A DNA stretch of 64,000 bases, taken from positions 2,108,001 to 2,172,000 of the forward strand of contig NZ_CP053697.2 in NCBI RefSeq assembly GCF_013200955.2, given 5' to 3'. Made by a program: the position numbers and the translations under genes. Of this stretch, positions 49,337 through 56,852 are shown one piece after another. The notes below the pieces were generated by a model, which did no database searches, was not told where the DNA came from, and saw only the letters and a program-made list of their open reading frames with translations. Origin of the DNA: Pseudomonas campi. Lineage in GTDB: Bacteria > Pseudomonadota > Gammaproteobacteria > Pseudomonadales > Pseudomonadaceae. Each line of letters begins with the position of its first letter. Position 1 is the stretch's first letter.

Positions 49337-51805
49337 GTGGCCAGCACTAGGAAGGTTATAAGTATTTTTCTCGGATCTCCGGGCGATCTTGGTACGGAGC
49401 GCCTGAAAGTAAGGGATATTGTTACAGAGCTGAATGCCTTGCTCTCCAGTAGATTAAGTATTCAAATTGAGCTTGTTGGGTGGGAGGATACAACACCTAG
49501 GTACGGGCGTCCGCAAGAAATAATTAATCAAGATTTGAAGAGGTGCGATGTATTTATTGGTTTGATATGGAAGCGCTGGGGGACGCCAACTGGAAATGGT
49601 GATGGGTATAGTTCAGGGTTCGAGGAAGAATTTACCTTGTCGCTACAGAGTAAGCGTGAAAGTGACAAGCCTCAGATAAGTCTGTTCTTTAAAGAAGTTG
49701 ATAGTGATAATTTAAAAGATCCAGGTGATGGATTGAAGAAGGTTCTTGCCTTCAAAGATCGCATGATTACAGGTAAAGAGGTTCTTTTTCAAGAGTTTAA
49801 TAATTCAGATTTTGAAAGTAAATTAAGAGCCTGCATAGTTGCATATGTTTTTGAACTGGCGGCTTACCCTTCAGAGGGGGGGCTGGACTCTGTGGAAGGT
49901 ATGGAGTCTATTGCTGAAGGTTCTAATGGCGATGATTCAGGCGGTGAGCCGAAGAATACAATTTTGCCGCCGGAGAGTATTGGTTTCTTTTCGGATTTTA
50001 TTAAGAGGCTAAAATACCCAGTAGAAGAGTCTTCTGTTGATGAGAAGGCTGTAGCCAGAATAAGATTGCTGTCGTCAGTTCTAGGAAAGGCAAGAAATGA
50101 TATACAGCACATAGGCGCACATGACTCCAATCTAATCTTTGCTGATAAATCCAATACTGGTTTGGGGACGGCTGAGTTGAATGGGTTGGTGGCTAGTGCT
50201 CTTCAGAGCTATGAACATCAAAATATTCCCTTGTGGTGCTGGGTTAACTCTTTAGATGATAAACAGGGCGATGATTGTTTGTTCTTTCAAACGGTCATTG
50301 GTAAAGGTGCGGTCCCAGTAAATGCTGTTAAAGCAATATCCCTTGTTGGAAGGCCGTTCCCGACGGAGCCTGTGTTTAATAAGGATTTTTATTTGGCACT
50401 TTGGTTGAATGATGGTGCTGACATAAATTTAAGACGGGCCGCATTAGGATATTTAGCTGTTTATGGAAAAGCTGAGGATGCAAGCGTCATTATGCGAGAG
50501 GTTGAGCGCAATGACTCTCAAACCAATGGTGAGGCAAAGGAGGCATTAATTCGTTTGGCTTTAAAAAGTGGGCGGGAGAAGGCACTTGAGTCTGTAATAG
50601 AATTGCAGCCGGCTTCTATCAAGGAAGGTCTGGTGTTGGAAATTTTTAAGAACGCTGCAGCTCTTTCTACTTGTGTGCTTAATGCAGCATTGGCGCATAG
50701 GGCTGCATTAATTAGAGCGGGGGCTATAAAGGAGTTGGGTAGGCGGGGTGCTATTGAGGTAGAAAGTCTTGAGCGCTTTTATGGCGATAGCGATCTAGAC
50801 GTTCGGCTAGCTGCAATGCAAGTCGCTTTTTCTCTCGGTAGAAAATTTGAAGAGGTAGAGGCTGAAGCAATTCTAAAGAGTGAGCAGGGTGGTGTGGGTG
50901 TGGGGCTGGGCTTATCTGCGAATAAACATTATAAAAACAGAGGGCTATTTAAGGTTACTTTGCTAGAGTCTCTTACGGATGCAGAGCTTGAGCGGAAAAT
51001 TAAAAATGATGTTGTGCTGGATGAGATGCCATATATTGTTTTAATGAGTAGACATAAGAAAAAGTACAAGAAAGATTTAATGCTTCGGATTGAAGATGGT
51101 TATGAAGATTATCTTCATGAGGCGCAGGTTCTTTGGCTTTCAAGGTTCTCAGATTCAGATTCGATTAGAGGCACTTTGCGGAATTTAAGTGGCCACATAA
51201 AACGTAATTTGATCAGGGAGAGCTTGAGTTTAGTATCAACTGTGGCGTCTCTTGAAGATCTAGGGTTCTTTCGGAGAGTATTATCTAGTGGTAGTGTTTC
51301 CTCTAGAAAAGAAGATTTCGATTTTTTGGGTAAGCATGGTGAGTGGCAAGATATAGAGCTCGTGCTAAAGATGGTCGATAATGTTGACTACGGCTATGCC
51401 AGTTTACTTTCAGCCTTCGCGGATGATGGTGCTTATGGGGCGAATGCTAGGTTTGCTGCAAAGACCATTCTTATGATATCCAAAGGGCGTGAGCTGGAGG
51501 TTTTGGATATGGGGATTTCTGCGCGTGTTTTTGAAGAAGTACTTAGGTTATTTTCGGATGGTAGCTTTAAGAAGCTTGCTGATGATGCTTTGTTGCAATT
51601 GTTGATGCACGAGAATGATGCTTGCCGAAAAATGGCCGCTCTTAAATGTGTAAAATGTTTCACTAAAACTCGCTTGAATGCTCTTCTTGTTAAATATATG
51701 GAAGGGCCTCAGCAGTATTATAATTCGGTTCACTGGTTGGATTTTGGTGTGTCACTTCCGAAAGAAGTCTCTGTCTTTGGAGTGGGTAGGTTAATTGGTA
51801 ATTGA
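49337..51805 (+). CDS. DUF4062 domain protein with helical repeats, candidate defence protein
   Basis: An 822-residue protein of strikingly low GC compared with both flanks. The N-terminal about 130 residues match DUF4062 (VISIFLGSPGDLGTERLKV, RCDVFIGLIWKRWGTP), a TIR-like fold. A middle segment is variable (about 200-330), and the C-terminal half is alpha-helical with repeat-like units (INLRRAALGYLAVYGKAEDA, RAGAIKELGRRGAIEVESLE, DLDVRLAAMQVAFSLGRKFE) resembling HEAT repeats. No Walker A NTPase motif was seen, unlike many DUF4062 proteins fused to STAND ATPases. GTG at 49337 with TAGGAG five bases ahead is the best start. Confidence 0.75.
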   Translation: MASTRKVISIFLGSPGDLGTERLKVRDIVTELNALLSSRLSIQIELVGWEDTTPRYGRPQEIINQDLKRCDVFIGLIWKRWGTPTGNGDGYSSGFEEEFTLSLQSKRESDKPQISLFFKEVDSDNLKDPGDGLKKVLAFKDRMITGKEVLFQEFNNSDFESKLRACIVAYVFELAAYPSEGGLDSVEGMESIAEGSNGDDSGGEPKNTILPPESIGFFSDFIKRLKYPVEESSVDEKAVARIRLLSSVLGKARNDIQHIGAHDSNLIFADKSNTGLGTAELNGLVASALQSYEHQNIPLWCWVNSLDDKQGDDCLFFQTVIGKGAVPVNAVKAISLVGRPFPTEPVFNKDFYLALWLNDGADINLRRAALGYLAVYGKAEDASVIMREVERNDSQTNGEAKEALIRLALKSGREKALESVIELQPASIKEGLVLEIFKNAAALSTCVLNAALAHRAALIRAGAIKELGRRGAIEVESLERFYGDSDLDVRLAAMQVAFSLGRKFEEVEAEAILKSEQGGVGVGLGLSANKHYKNRGLFKVTLLESLTDAELERKIKNDVVLDEMPYIVLMSRHKKKYKKDLMLRIEDGYEDYLHEAQVLWLSRFSDSDSIRGTLRNLSGHIKRNLIRESLSLVSTVASLEDLGFFRRVLSSGSVSSRKEDFDFLGKHGEWQDIELVLKMVDNVDYGYASLLSAFADDGAYGANARFAAKTILMISKGRELEVLDMGISARVFEEVLRLFSDGSFKKLADDALLQLLMHENDACRKMAALKCVKCFTKTRLNALLVKYMEGPQQYYNSVHWLDFGVSLPKEVSVFGVGRLIGN

Positions 51806-52221
51806 AGTATATTTATATTCCAGTGACCCCAAAGGATGTTTCGTATTATAAACGGGTGTATGGCTTGGACGGCATCTTGATGCAAGAGGGCGTTACTCTC
51901 AAATAGCTGACCACCAGATAGATCACTCCCCACCTGGGGTTGGAGAGTTCTAAACGATAGAAACTGTGATTTGTGCTGCGGATACTCTCATCTGCCCCCG
52001 CCGCAAGAAGCGTGCAATTAGCATGAAAACTGGCGTGTAGCTGGTGAAAATATCCTGCCCATGTCCGGCCTGGAATATCTCTTCACCCGGACGACTTAGC
52101 AGATTCCGGGGAGGGGTGCCCTGATCGCTAGGAATCGGGAAATATTTGCAGTACCCACAACAACAAACCCGGCTCAATGGTCGGGTTTTGTTTGCACGTC
52201 AGGGAGTGGGATTGCAGAGGC
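51806..52221. other. intergenic region of 415 bp without a gene
   Basis: No reading frame of note. The first part is AT-rich like the DUF4062 gene. The rest is more balanced and ends with an intrinsic terminator. No repeat was recognised. Confidence 0.4.
52166..52187. terminator. intrinsic terminator beyond the resolvase gene
   Basis: AACCCG-N10-CGGGTT with T-rich sequence on both sides. It lies 35 bp past the resolvase stop and could also catch the DUF4062 transcript. Confidence 0.7.
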
Positions 52222-52764
52222 TTACGCGGCCTTCATTGCTCGCTGCACCGTGGACAAGCTGACTTTAAGTTCTTCAGCGGCTTTGCGGTAGCTGACGCCT
52301 GAAGCGACCATTGCCCGTATGGCGTCATCATCAACTGTCTTTACCCGGCCTTTGTAGACGCCAGCTTCTTTGGCCTTGGCGATGCCTTCTTTCTGGCGCT
52401 CTTTGATCATGCTGCGTTCGAACTGAGCTACGGCGCCCATCATGGACAGCATCAAGTGTTGTGTGGGGTTGTCGTCGCCAGTGAACTCAAGCTTTTCTTT
52501 GTGGAAGTGGACGTGTACCCCCTTTGCATTCAGCTCCTGCACCAAGGCCAACAGGTCTACGAGGGAGCGTGCTAGGCGGTCGATGGAGTGGACGACAATG
52601 CAGTCACCCTCTCGCACATAGTCGAGCATGGCGATGAGCTGGGGGCGGTCTGTAGTGGCACCGGAGACTTTGTCGGTGAATACCTTGTCCAGCTTTACAC
52701 CGTCGAGCTGGCGCTCAGTGTTTTGGTCTACCGAACTCACTCGTACATAACCGACCTTTGCCAT
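52222..52764 (-). CDS. small serine recombinase (resolvase/invertase)
   Basis: A 180-residue resolvase of the Tn3/Hin type. The nucleophile region is KVGYVRVSSVDQNTERQL and the catalytic Arg region is VVHSIDRLARSL. The helix-turn-helix (MVASGVSYRKAAEELKVSLS) is at the C-terminus. It is a second, distinct serine recombinase inside the element; it may resolve cointegrates or invert a segment. No paired recombination sites were identified. An in-frame ATG four codons upstream is an alternative start. Confidence 0.9.
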   Translation of the reverse strand: MAKVGYVRVSSVDQNTERQLDGVKLDKVFTDKVSGATTDRPQLIAMLDYVREGDCIVVHSIDRLARSLVDLLALVQELNAKGVHVHFHKEKLEFTGDDNPTQHLMLSMMGAVAQFERSMIKERQKEGIAKAKEAGVYKGRVKTVDDDAIRAMVASGVSYRKAAEELKVSLSTVQRAMKAA

Positions 52765-52902
52765 TTTCCTCACCATGTATTCATTAGCCTCTAGATGTTG
52801 AGAGGATATGGTGCATTCATAACAAATACAACCCTAAAGAATACAGATTATGTGGGGTGACTGTAGTCAGTGACGAGTGGTCTCCGGGGTACACCCAAAT
52901 GA

Positions 52903-53352
52903 CTACGGCTGGGTGCGGAAGCCTCGGATGATCCAGAACACGACAGCTACTAGCAGATAGAGAATTGCGTACACGGCAAAAGGGGCCAGAGCTGCAGCAC
53001 CTGCTTGCAGCAAGTGCTGGCGCTGTCTGTGCGGTAGCTGATCGATGGCGTGGGCATATGCAGACATAGCTTCGTACCTTCGCTTATCAATCAGTGCTTG
53101 GGATGGCGGGGGTGGAGTATCGGGGGCGGTGGGATTCCTAATCGCGTCAACCCTCTCCAAGAGACTGCGATTGAGAGAGCTGGGGCTTTCTGGCTGAGTC
53201 ACCAACGACAGATCGTATTCGTACTTACGATCAAGCTCTGCCCTGCGTGGGTAATCTTCTAGATACGCAATAGCAATGCACCCCCACCACAGCAAAGCAA
53301 GCACAATCCAAAGCCTGTTCCAGCCTGAGCGGTTACGAAGTGAAAACGCCAT
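52903..53352 (-). CDS. small protein with two membrane helices, unknown
   Basis: A 149-residue protein. It has an N-terminal helix (LWIVLALLWWGCIAIAYLED), a polar middle part with a Pro-rich stretch (NPTAPDTPPPPS) and a C-terminal helix (AAALAPFAVYAILYLLVAVV). No family is recognised. It lies between the resolvase and the zinc-knuckle operon. Confidence 0.55.
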   Translation of the reverse strand: MAFSLRNRSGWNRLWIVLALLWWGCIAIAYLEDYPRRAELDRKYEYDLSLVTQPESPSSLNRSLLERVDAIRNPTAPDTPPPPSQALIDKRRYEAMSAYAHAIDQLPHRQRQHLLQAGAAALAPFAVYAILYLLVAVVFWIIRGFRTQP

Positions 53353-53528
53353 CTCTACCCATCCCTGTGCCTGTCCGTCTGGGCATAGACTGCAGCTATT
53401 GGGTCTGCCTTTCAACTTTGTTCGGTTTGGTGCGGCGGGTGAACAAATACGCGGAGGAGAATCTGTTTAGTTTGACTAGCGTGCTACCACCTCCCCGGAA
53501 ATGCTGGCGTGTAGGGCAGGCACAAACG

Positions 53529-53575
53529 AAAAACCCCGGAGTAGTTACCTGCTAGCAAGCAATTATTCCGGGGAT
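53529..53575 (-). terminator. intrinsic terminator of the zinc-knuckle operon
   Basis: On the minus strand TCCCCGGA and TCCGGGG form a stem around a 30-base loop that can form inner pairs. It is followed by TTTTTCG. It lies 30 bp past the last operon gene. Confidence 0.7.
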
Positions 53576-53602
53576 TCTCAAGGTAATTTAAACCGGGTGT
53601 GC

Positions 53603-53827
53603 CTATGGCTTCGCCAGTTCCTTACGTGGCCTGCCGGGGCCGCGTTTCACTACTGGTTGCCAGATTCCACGAATAGTGGCCGATCTGCTAAACAGCTGGT
53701 CAACGTATGTTGCTTCTCCGTCATAGCCCACTGGCTCAGCAAGCCTGATAGGTGGATGTTCTGCGTAATACGTCTTTAGCCATGTGTCGTGGCTTGCTAC
53801 TAGTTCTTCATAATTTGTTGTTGTCAT
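53603..53827 (-). CDS. small basic-tailed protein, unknown
   Basis: A 74-residue protein with a C-terminal AT-hook-like core (RGPGRPRKELAKP) and an acidic front half. GGAG is seven bases before the ATG. It is the last gene of the minus-strand operon, behind a conserved hairpin element at 53893-53964. The GRPRK core suggests minor-groove DNA binding. Confidence 0.6.
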   Translation of the reverse strand: MTTTNYEELVASHDTWLKTYYAEHPPIRLAEPVGYDGEATYVDQLFSRSATIRGIWQPVVKRGPGRPRKELAKP

Positions 53828-53892
53828 TCGTCTTCTCCACTAAGCGGCTGTGCCGCTTAAGCAATTGCGACTATCAGTCGCGTGTGTTGTTA

Positions 53893-53964
53893 ATGCTCCT
53901 AATGATGTAACTTCCTGACAGGCTGATTACACTCTGTTAGGGGGATAAGTTTTAGGAGCAATAG
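53893..53964 (-). promoter_or_regulatory. conserved intercistronic hairpin element, copy 1
   Basis: TGCTCCTAA at 53894-53902 pairs with TTAGGAGCA at 53952-53960. Inside lie GATGTAAC and TTAGGGGGATA, both shared with copy 2 at 55379-55447. It is found 66-138 nt upstream of the 74-residue gene start, in the mRNA of the operon. The two copies share ends and inner blocks but differ in the outer stem sequence while keeping it paired, which argues for a folded RNA or DNA element under selection. Confidence 0.6.
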
Positions 53965-53996
53965 GTAGGGCGTGGTGTTGTCGTGTCTGATATCCG

Positions 53997-55187
53997 TTAT
54001 GCGGCTTGTTTAAGACTCATCGCAGCCTGTGTTTCTATCCAGCGTTTTTCTACGTAAAGCGCGTGCGCTTCCGCTGCCTCCTTTCTGAGCTGATCTTTAA
54101 TTAGTCTGTGTTGATAATCTGCCCATTCTTTCGTCGTCATATCAGACTGCGCTATTGGCTCAGCAGCTATGGCTTTGGCTTCAGAAACAAGAGTTTGAAT
54201 CTTCTGCACGAATTGACTAGCAGGAGAGCCATGCAGTATGGAAAATTGCTCTGCATAAATGGTCTGTAGGACTTTGTCTAGTTTTGCTGTCAGACGCTTT
54301 GGCAGTTTTCCGTAGTGGCGTGATAGCTCAACACCGATGTAATCTTCTAATGTTGCTTCCCACGCTTCGATAGCTCGTTCCAGCTCTGGTCTGTATTGCA
54401 CAAGTCGGCGTAGCTCGTGACCAAACACAGCTCCATATTCTTGCCAGTCAGAATAAGCAAAACTTCCACTCTCCTTCCCAGATACAAGGGCTTTCAGCTT
54501 TGATAACTCCTGCGTAGTTAGTGCTTCTAGTTTCTCTACAGAGGGGATTCTTTCGTCTGCGTGAGCAATTAGCCAGTCGAAGACTTGTTGTCTTTGTGCA
54601 GGCTGAAGCTTTAATAACTGCTGCATTTTCTCTACAAAGTCAGCTCCAAGATATTCAACAATCATCTTTATGACTTCTTTTTTGGGCTGCTCTTCACTTG
54701 TGCGCCACTTGGGGAGAAGTGACAAACGAGAAATACTTCTACCAGCTCCAGCAAATGCAGTATTGGAGTACTTGCTGTTTAACTTGCTATAAGAAACGAC
54801 AAGGTTATCTGCCGTAATGGTGCCAATAAGAAAAGGGTGTTGCACTGGGAAGATGTGGCAGATGCTGTACTCTGAATCTCTGCCGTAGTTGTTCGCTTTC
54901 AAGCGGTACTTGTAAACGGCGTGCAGTGCTTGGAAGTCTTCCAGTGTCGCCGGCAGTACCTCAACAGTCCCGGCTCTTCTGCATTCGTCCGCAAGGTAGT
55001 AAAAGAATGCACTCGTTTCAGCCCGGTATAGCCGTTTCTCTTGTTGCGCTTTTAGACGTTTCGCCTTGTTGGATTTTTTGCAGTATTCCTTGCAGAACTC
55101 TGCTGTTTTACGTTTGTACTGGAATGGCTGTAGGCAGTTCTTACAGAGTTTCTGCTTACAGGGTTTTGTGTTTGTGGTGTTGGTCAT
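53997..55187 (-). CDS. zinc-knuckle protein with long helical C-terminal part, unknown
   Basis: A 396-residue protein. The N-terminus has a C-x2-C-x13-C-x3-C knuckle (Cys 15, 18, 32, 36; LCKNCLQPF and EFCKEYCKK), followed by a basic segment (NKAKRLKAQQEKRLYR). The middle (about 90-150) holds SICHIFPVQHP and SNTAFAGAGRSISRLSLL; the rest is helical. No replication, transposase or nuclease motif is certain. Its start overlaps the upstream 56-residue knuckle gene by 32 bp, so the two are coupled. Confidence 0.7.
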   Translation of the reverse strand: MTNTTNTKPCKQKLCKNCLQPFQYKRKTAEFCKEYCKKSNKAKRLKAQQEKRLYRAETSAFFYYLADECRRAGTVEVLPATLEDFQALHAVYKYRLKANNYGRDSEYSICHIFPVQHPFLIGTITADNLVVSYSKLNSKYSNTAFAGAGRSISRLSLLPKWRTSEEQPKKEVIKMIVEYLGADFVEKMQQLLKLQPAQRQQVFDWLIAHADERIPSVEKLEALTTQELSKLKALVSGKESGSFAYSDWQEYGAVFGHELRRLVQYRPELERAIEAWEATLEDYIGVELSRHYGKLPKRLTAKLDKVLQTIYAEQFSILHGSPASQFVQKIQTLVSEAKAIAAEPIAQSDMTTKEWADYQHRLIKDQLRKEAAEAHALYVEKRWIETQAAMSLKQAA

Positions 55188-55326
55188 TGATAGCTCCGTC
55201 TTGGCTAGCTGTTAGGGGTTTTGGATGTGTTAGCCCGTAATGCTTGCGGCAACTGCCAGTGCAAAACGGTTGAATCTTTGAAGCTGCGAAAACGTGTCCG
55301 CAGTTCTTGCAGGTGCAAGACTTCAT
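55156..55326 (-). CDS. 56-residue zinc-knuckle protein
   Basis: A knuckle C-x2-C-x12-C-x3-C (Cys 6, 9, 22, 26: CKNCGHVF and FCTGSCRKH) followed by a His-rich tail (NDQHHKHKTL). AGGAG lies before the ATG at 55326. The end overlaps the 396-residue gene by 32 bp. The KNCGHVF and KNCLQPF segments show that the two coupled genes have related knuckles. Confidence 0.65.
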   Translation of the reverse strand: MKSCTCKNCGHVFAASKIQPFCTGSCRKHYGLTHPKPLTASQDGAINDQHHKHKTL

Positions 55327-55378
55327 TTGGTTTCTCCTGTGCGTATCACGCACGAGCGGTTAGGTATTGGTGGTTATT

Positions 55379-55447
55379 ATTGCTCTCGGGATGTAACAGC
55401 CTTGCAGTGGGTTTTCCACTTTTAGGGGGATACATTTCGAGAGCAAT
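55379..55447 (-). promoter_or_regulatory. conserved intercistronic hairpin element, copy 2
   Basis: ATTGCTCTCG at 55379-55388 pairs perfectly with CGAGAGCAAT at 55438-55447; ATGTA and TACAT extend the stem after a 2-base mismatch. It shares GATGTAAC and TTAGGGGGATA with copy 1. It lies 53-121 nt upstream of the 56-residue gene, between it and the 55-residue gene. Confidence 0.65.
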
Positions 55448-55463
55448 AGATGTGGTGTGGCTT

Positions 55464-55631
55464 TCAACGATTATTGAAATATTCACAGCGGCAGTAATAG
55501 CTGCACCACTTACTTCCTTTCCTGGTCATCTCACCACACTGCAGACATTCGGGAAGCGTGTTGTCTGGTTCGTCTTGACGCCATGCCGCCATAGGCACTT
55601 TGTGGCTATATTTTCGCTCTTCAACTCGCAT
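55464..55631 (-). CDS. 55-residue zinc-knuckle protein
   Basis: A short frame from ATG at 55631 to TGA at 55464. It encodes a knuckle C-x2-C-x10-C-x3-C (Cys 29, 32, 43, 47: ECLQCGEM and WCSYYCRCEYF). AGGA lies seven bases before the ATG, and the start overlaps the end of the upstream gene by 11 bp. The match to the three neighbouring knuckles and the tight coupling support a real gene despite its small size. Confidence 0.65.
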   Translation of the reverse strand: MRVEERKYSHKVPMAAWRQDEPDNTLPECLQCGEMTRKGSKWCSYYCRCEYFNNR

Positions 55632-56109
55632 CGAAAGTTCCTAGGCAGGCAACTGCATCACGGCGGGCTGCTTCAATGAGTTTTGCACGAGCTTGGTCTT
55701 CTTTCTTACGTTGTGCAGCTTCTTCACGTGCAACGGTCTCTGCCACGATTGCTTCAATGTGAGAGTCATAGGCAGCTTTCAGTTCTGCTTTGTACTCCGC
55801 TTCAAGCTCAGCTGTAATTGCTGCAATATCATCTTGTTGCAGCGCTGCAGGCTTTACATAGAACGCTGAAAACTCTGGATAAGTGGTAAGGATTGGCGAA
55901 GCTTCCGCCAGCGTGTACCCGGCCAATACTTTCTCGGCAATCTCCTGCAAGAACCAAGTGGCATTGCTATGAGATACCTTCACCAATGCGCCACGCTGAC
56001 GAGCTGTAGTATCTCGGCTCCGGTAGAAGGTCAGTTCATTTTCTACGCGACGTTTTAGCTCGTCTGCGTCGAATGTGTGGCGGATAGTTTGCTTGCTTTC
56101 ATATTTCAC
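55621..56109 (-). CDS. Ala/Glu-rich protein of the zinc-knuckle operon, unknown
   Basis: A 162-residue soluble protein with a GTG start at 56109. That GTG overlaps the upstream stop (GTGA) and has GGAG eight bases ahead. The C-terminal half is a long charged helix or coiled coil (ITAELEAEYKAELKAAYDSH, VAREEAAQRKKEDQARAKLI). The front contains FLQEIAEKVLAGYTLAEA. No family was recognised. An upstream in-frame extension to 56205 is rejected in favour of the coupled start. Confidence 0.65.
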   Translation of the reverse strand: MKYESKQTIRHTFDADELKRRVENELTFYRSRDTTARQRGALVKVSHSNATWFLQEIAEKVLAGYTLAEASPILTTYPEFSAFYVKPAALQQDDIAAITAELEAEYKAELKAAYDSHIEAIVAETVAREEAAQRKKEDQARAKLIEAARRDAVACLGTFDAS

Positions 56110-56330
56110 TTTGTTGTCTCCGTGGTTGTGGTTTCTGTTGTTTTTTGTGCTGCACGAGCCTTCAATCTGAGTCTGTACAACGACTGTCGACATTGAGGCG
56201 AGCACGTAAACTTATTACTGTAAGTGAATTTGAATCGCACTCCGCAGCATGGGCAAACTTTTGTGTTAGTCTTTCGGTTTTGTTGGACAAGCTCAAAATC
56301 AATGAGCGAGTCGATAGGATCAGCGGGCAT
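56106..56330 (-). CDS. 74-residue zinc-knuckle protein, first gene of the operon
   Basis: A knuckle C-x2-C-x13-C-x3-C (Cys 26, 29, 43, 47: VCPCCGVRF and FTCSPQCRQS) followed by a basic helix (LYRLRLKARAAQK) and a Thr-rich tail. AAGGAGG lies seven bases before the ATG, a strong ribosome site. The spacing is the same as in the 396-residue protein. It starts about 65 bp downstream of the terminator of the structured RNA. Confidence 0.7.
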   Translation of the reverse strand: MPADPIDSLIDFELVQQNRKTNTKVCPCCGVRFKFTYSNKFTCSPQCRQSLYRLRLKARAAQKTTETTTTETTK

Positions 56331-56393
56331 GGGAAAGCCTCCTTGGGTGCTGGATAATGTTTAGGTATGGTTTTGTTGCAGTTTGGAACTTAT

Positions 56394-56713
56394 GTAAAAG
56401 AAAGACCGTCATTACGACAGTCTTTAGAAGGCTGACTTGAATCAGCACGGAGTATTAGCGACCTATCTTCGACTCCTGCGGATAGGTCAACGCAGTTAGC
56501 CCACCACTACTTCCCAAGCAATGTCAGATAGGAAGTGGTAGCGGAGTCTTCACAACAGGAGGTGTTGTATTCACGTTTGGGAGCCATGGAGAGTGGCGTA
56601 GTACAAGGGATGTACTAGGAATCTAGGCAGGCTGCGGTAGAAGCTGCCTGTGAAACCGAGGATAAACACAGAGGCGTTACTACCTGATGAAGAACTTAAA
56701 TCTTCATTAATAC
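56394..56713 (-). ncRNA. structured non-coding RNA of about 320 nt, class not recognised
   Basis: This region has no believable protein frame. On the minus strand it is a chain of perfect or near-perfect hairpins: ATGAAGA/TCTTCAT near the 5' end, AGGCAG/CTGCCT, TAGTAC/GTACTA, ACAAC/GTTGT, a long arm ACTTCC/GGAAGT with extensions, GACCTATC/GATAGGTC and GCTGA/TCAGC. The last is AAAGAC-x-GTC/GAC-x-GTCTTT followed by CTTTT, a typical intrinsic terminator. A promoter with TTGACA and TACAAT (18-bp spacer) sits directly upstream. It does not match tmRNA, 6S RNA, RNase P or a retron (no reverse transcriptase nearby). Confidence 0.72.
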
Positions 56714-56718
56714 GGTAT

Positions 56719-56748
56719 ATTGTACCATGAACAACTTGAATTTGTCAA
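56719..56748 (-). promoter_or_regulatory. near-consensus sigma-70 promoter of the structured RNA
   Basis: TTGACA at 56748-56743 and TACAAT at 56724-56719 on the minus strand, with an 18-bp spacer. The start would be near 56713. No other site in the element comes this close to consensus. Confidence 0.75.
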
Positions 56749-56852
56749 TACAGTCGTAACACATTTTCGCCATGTTTTGCAGATTATTTTGTGTGATAGA
56801 TGAAAGACGTCTATCATCAACACTTACACATACATCTGACACGAGGTGAAGC

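Noticed and set aside
53893..55447. Hairpin pair as integron attC sites
   Set aside because: No GTTRRRY core, no integron integrase, and genes between the copies are not single cassettes in one orientation pattern with attC at each end.
55221..55679. 152-codon plus-strand frame in the zinc-knuckle operon
   Set aside because: It covers parts of two minus-strand coding regions and the hairpin, has no ribosome site, and the minus-strand frames have coupled starts and Cys motifs.
56394..56713. Structured RNA as tmRNA, 6S RNA or retron msr-msd
   Set aside because: No alanine-tRNA-like ends or tag frame, no long single-bubble hairpin, and no reverse transcriptase gene in the element. A 26-codon ATG frame inside has no ribosome site.
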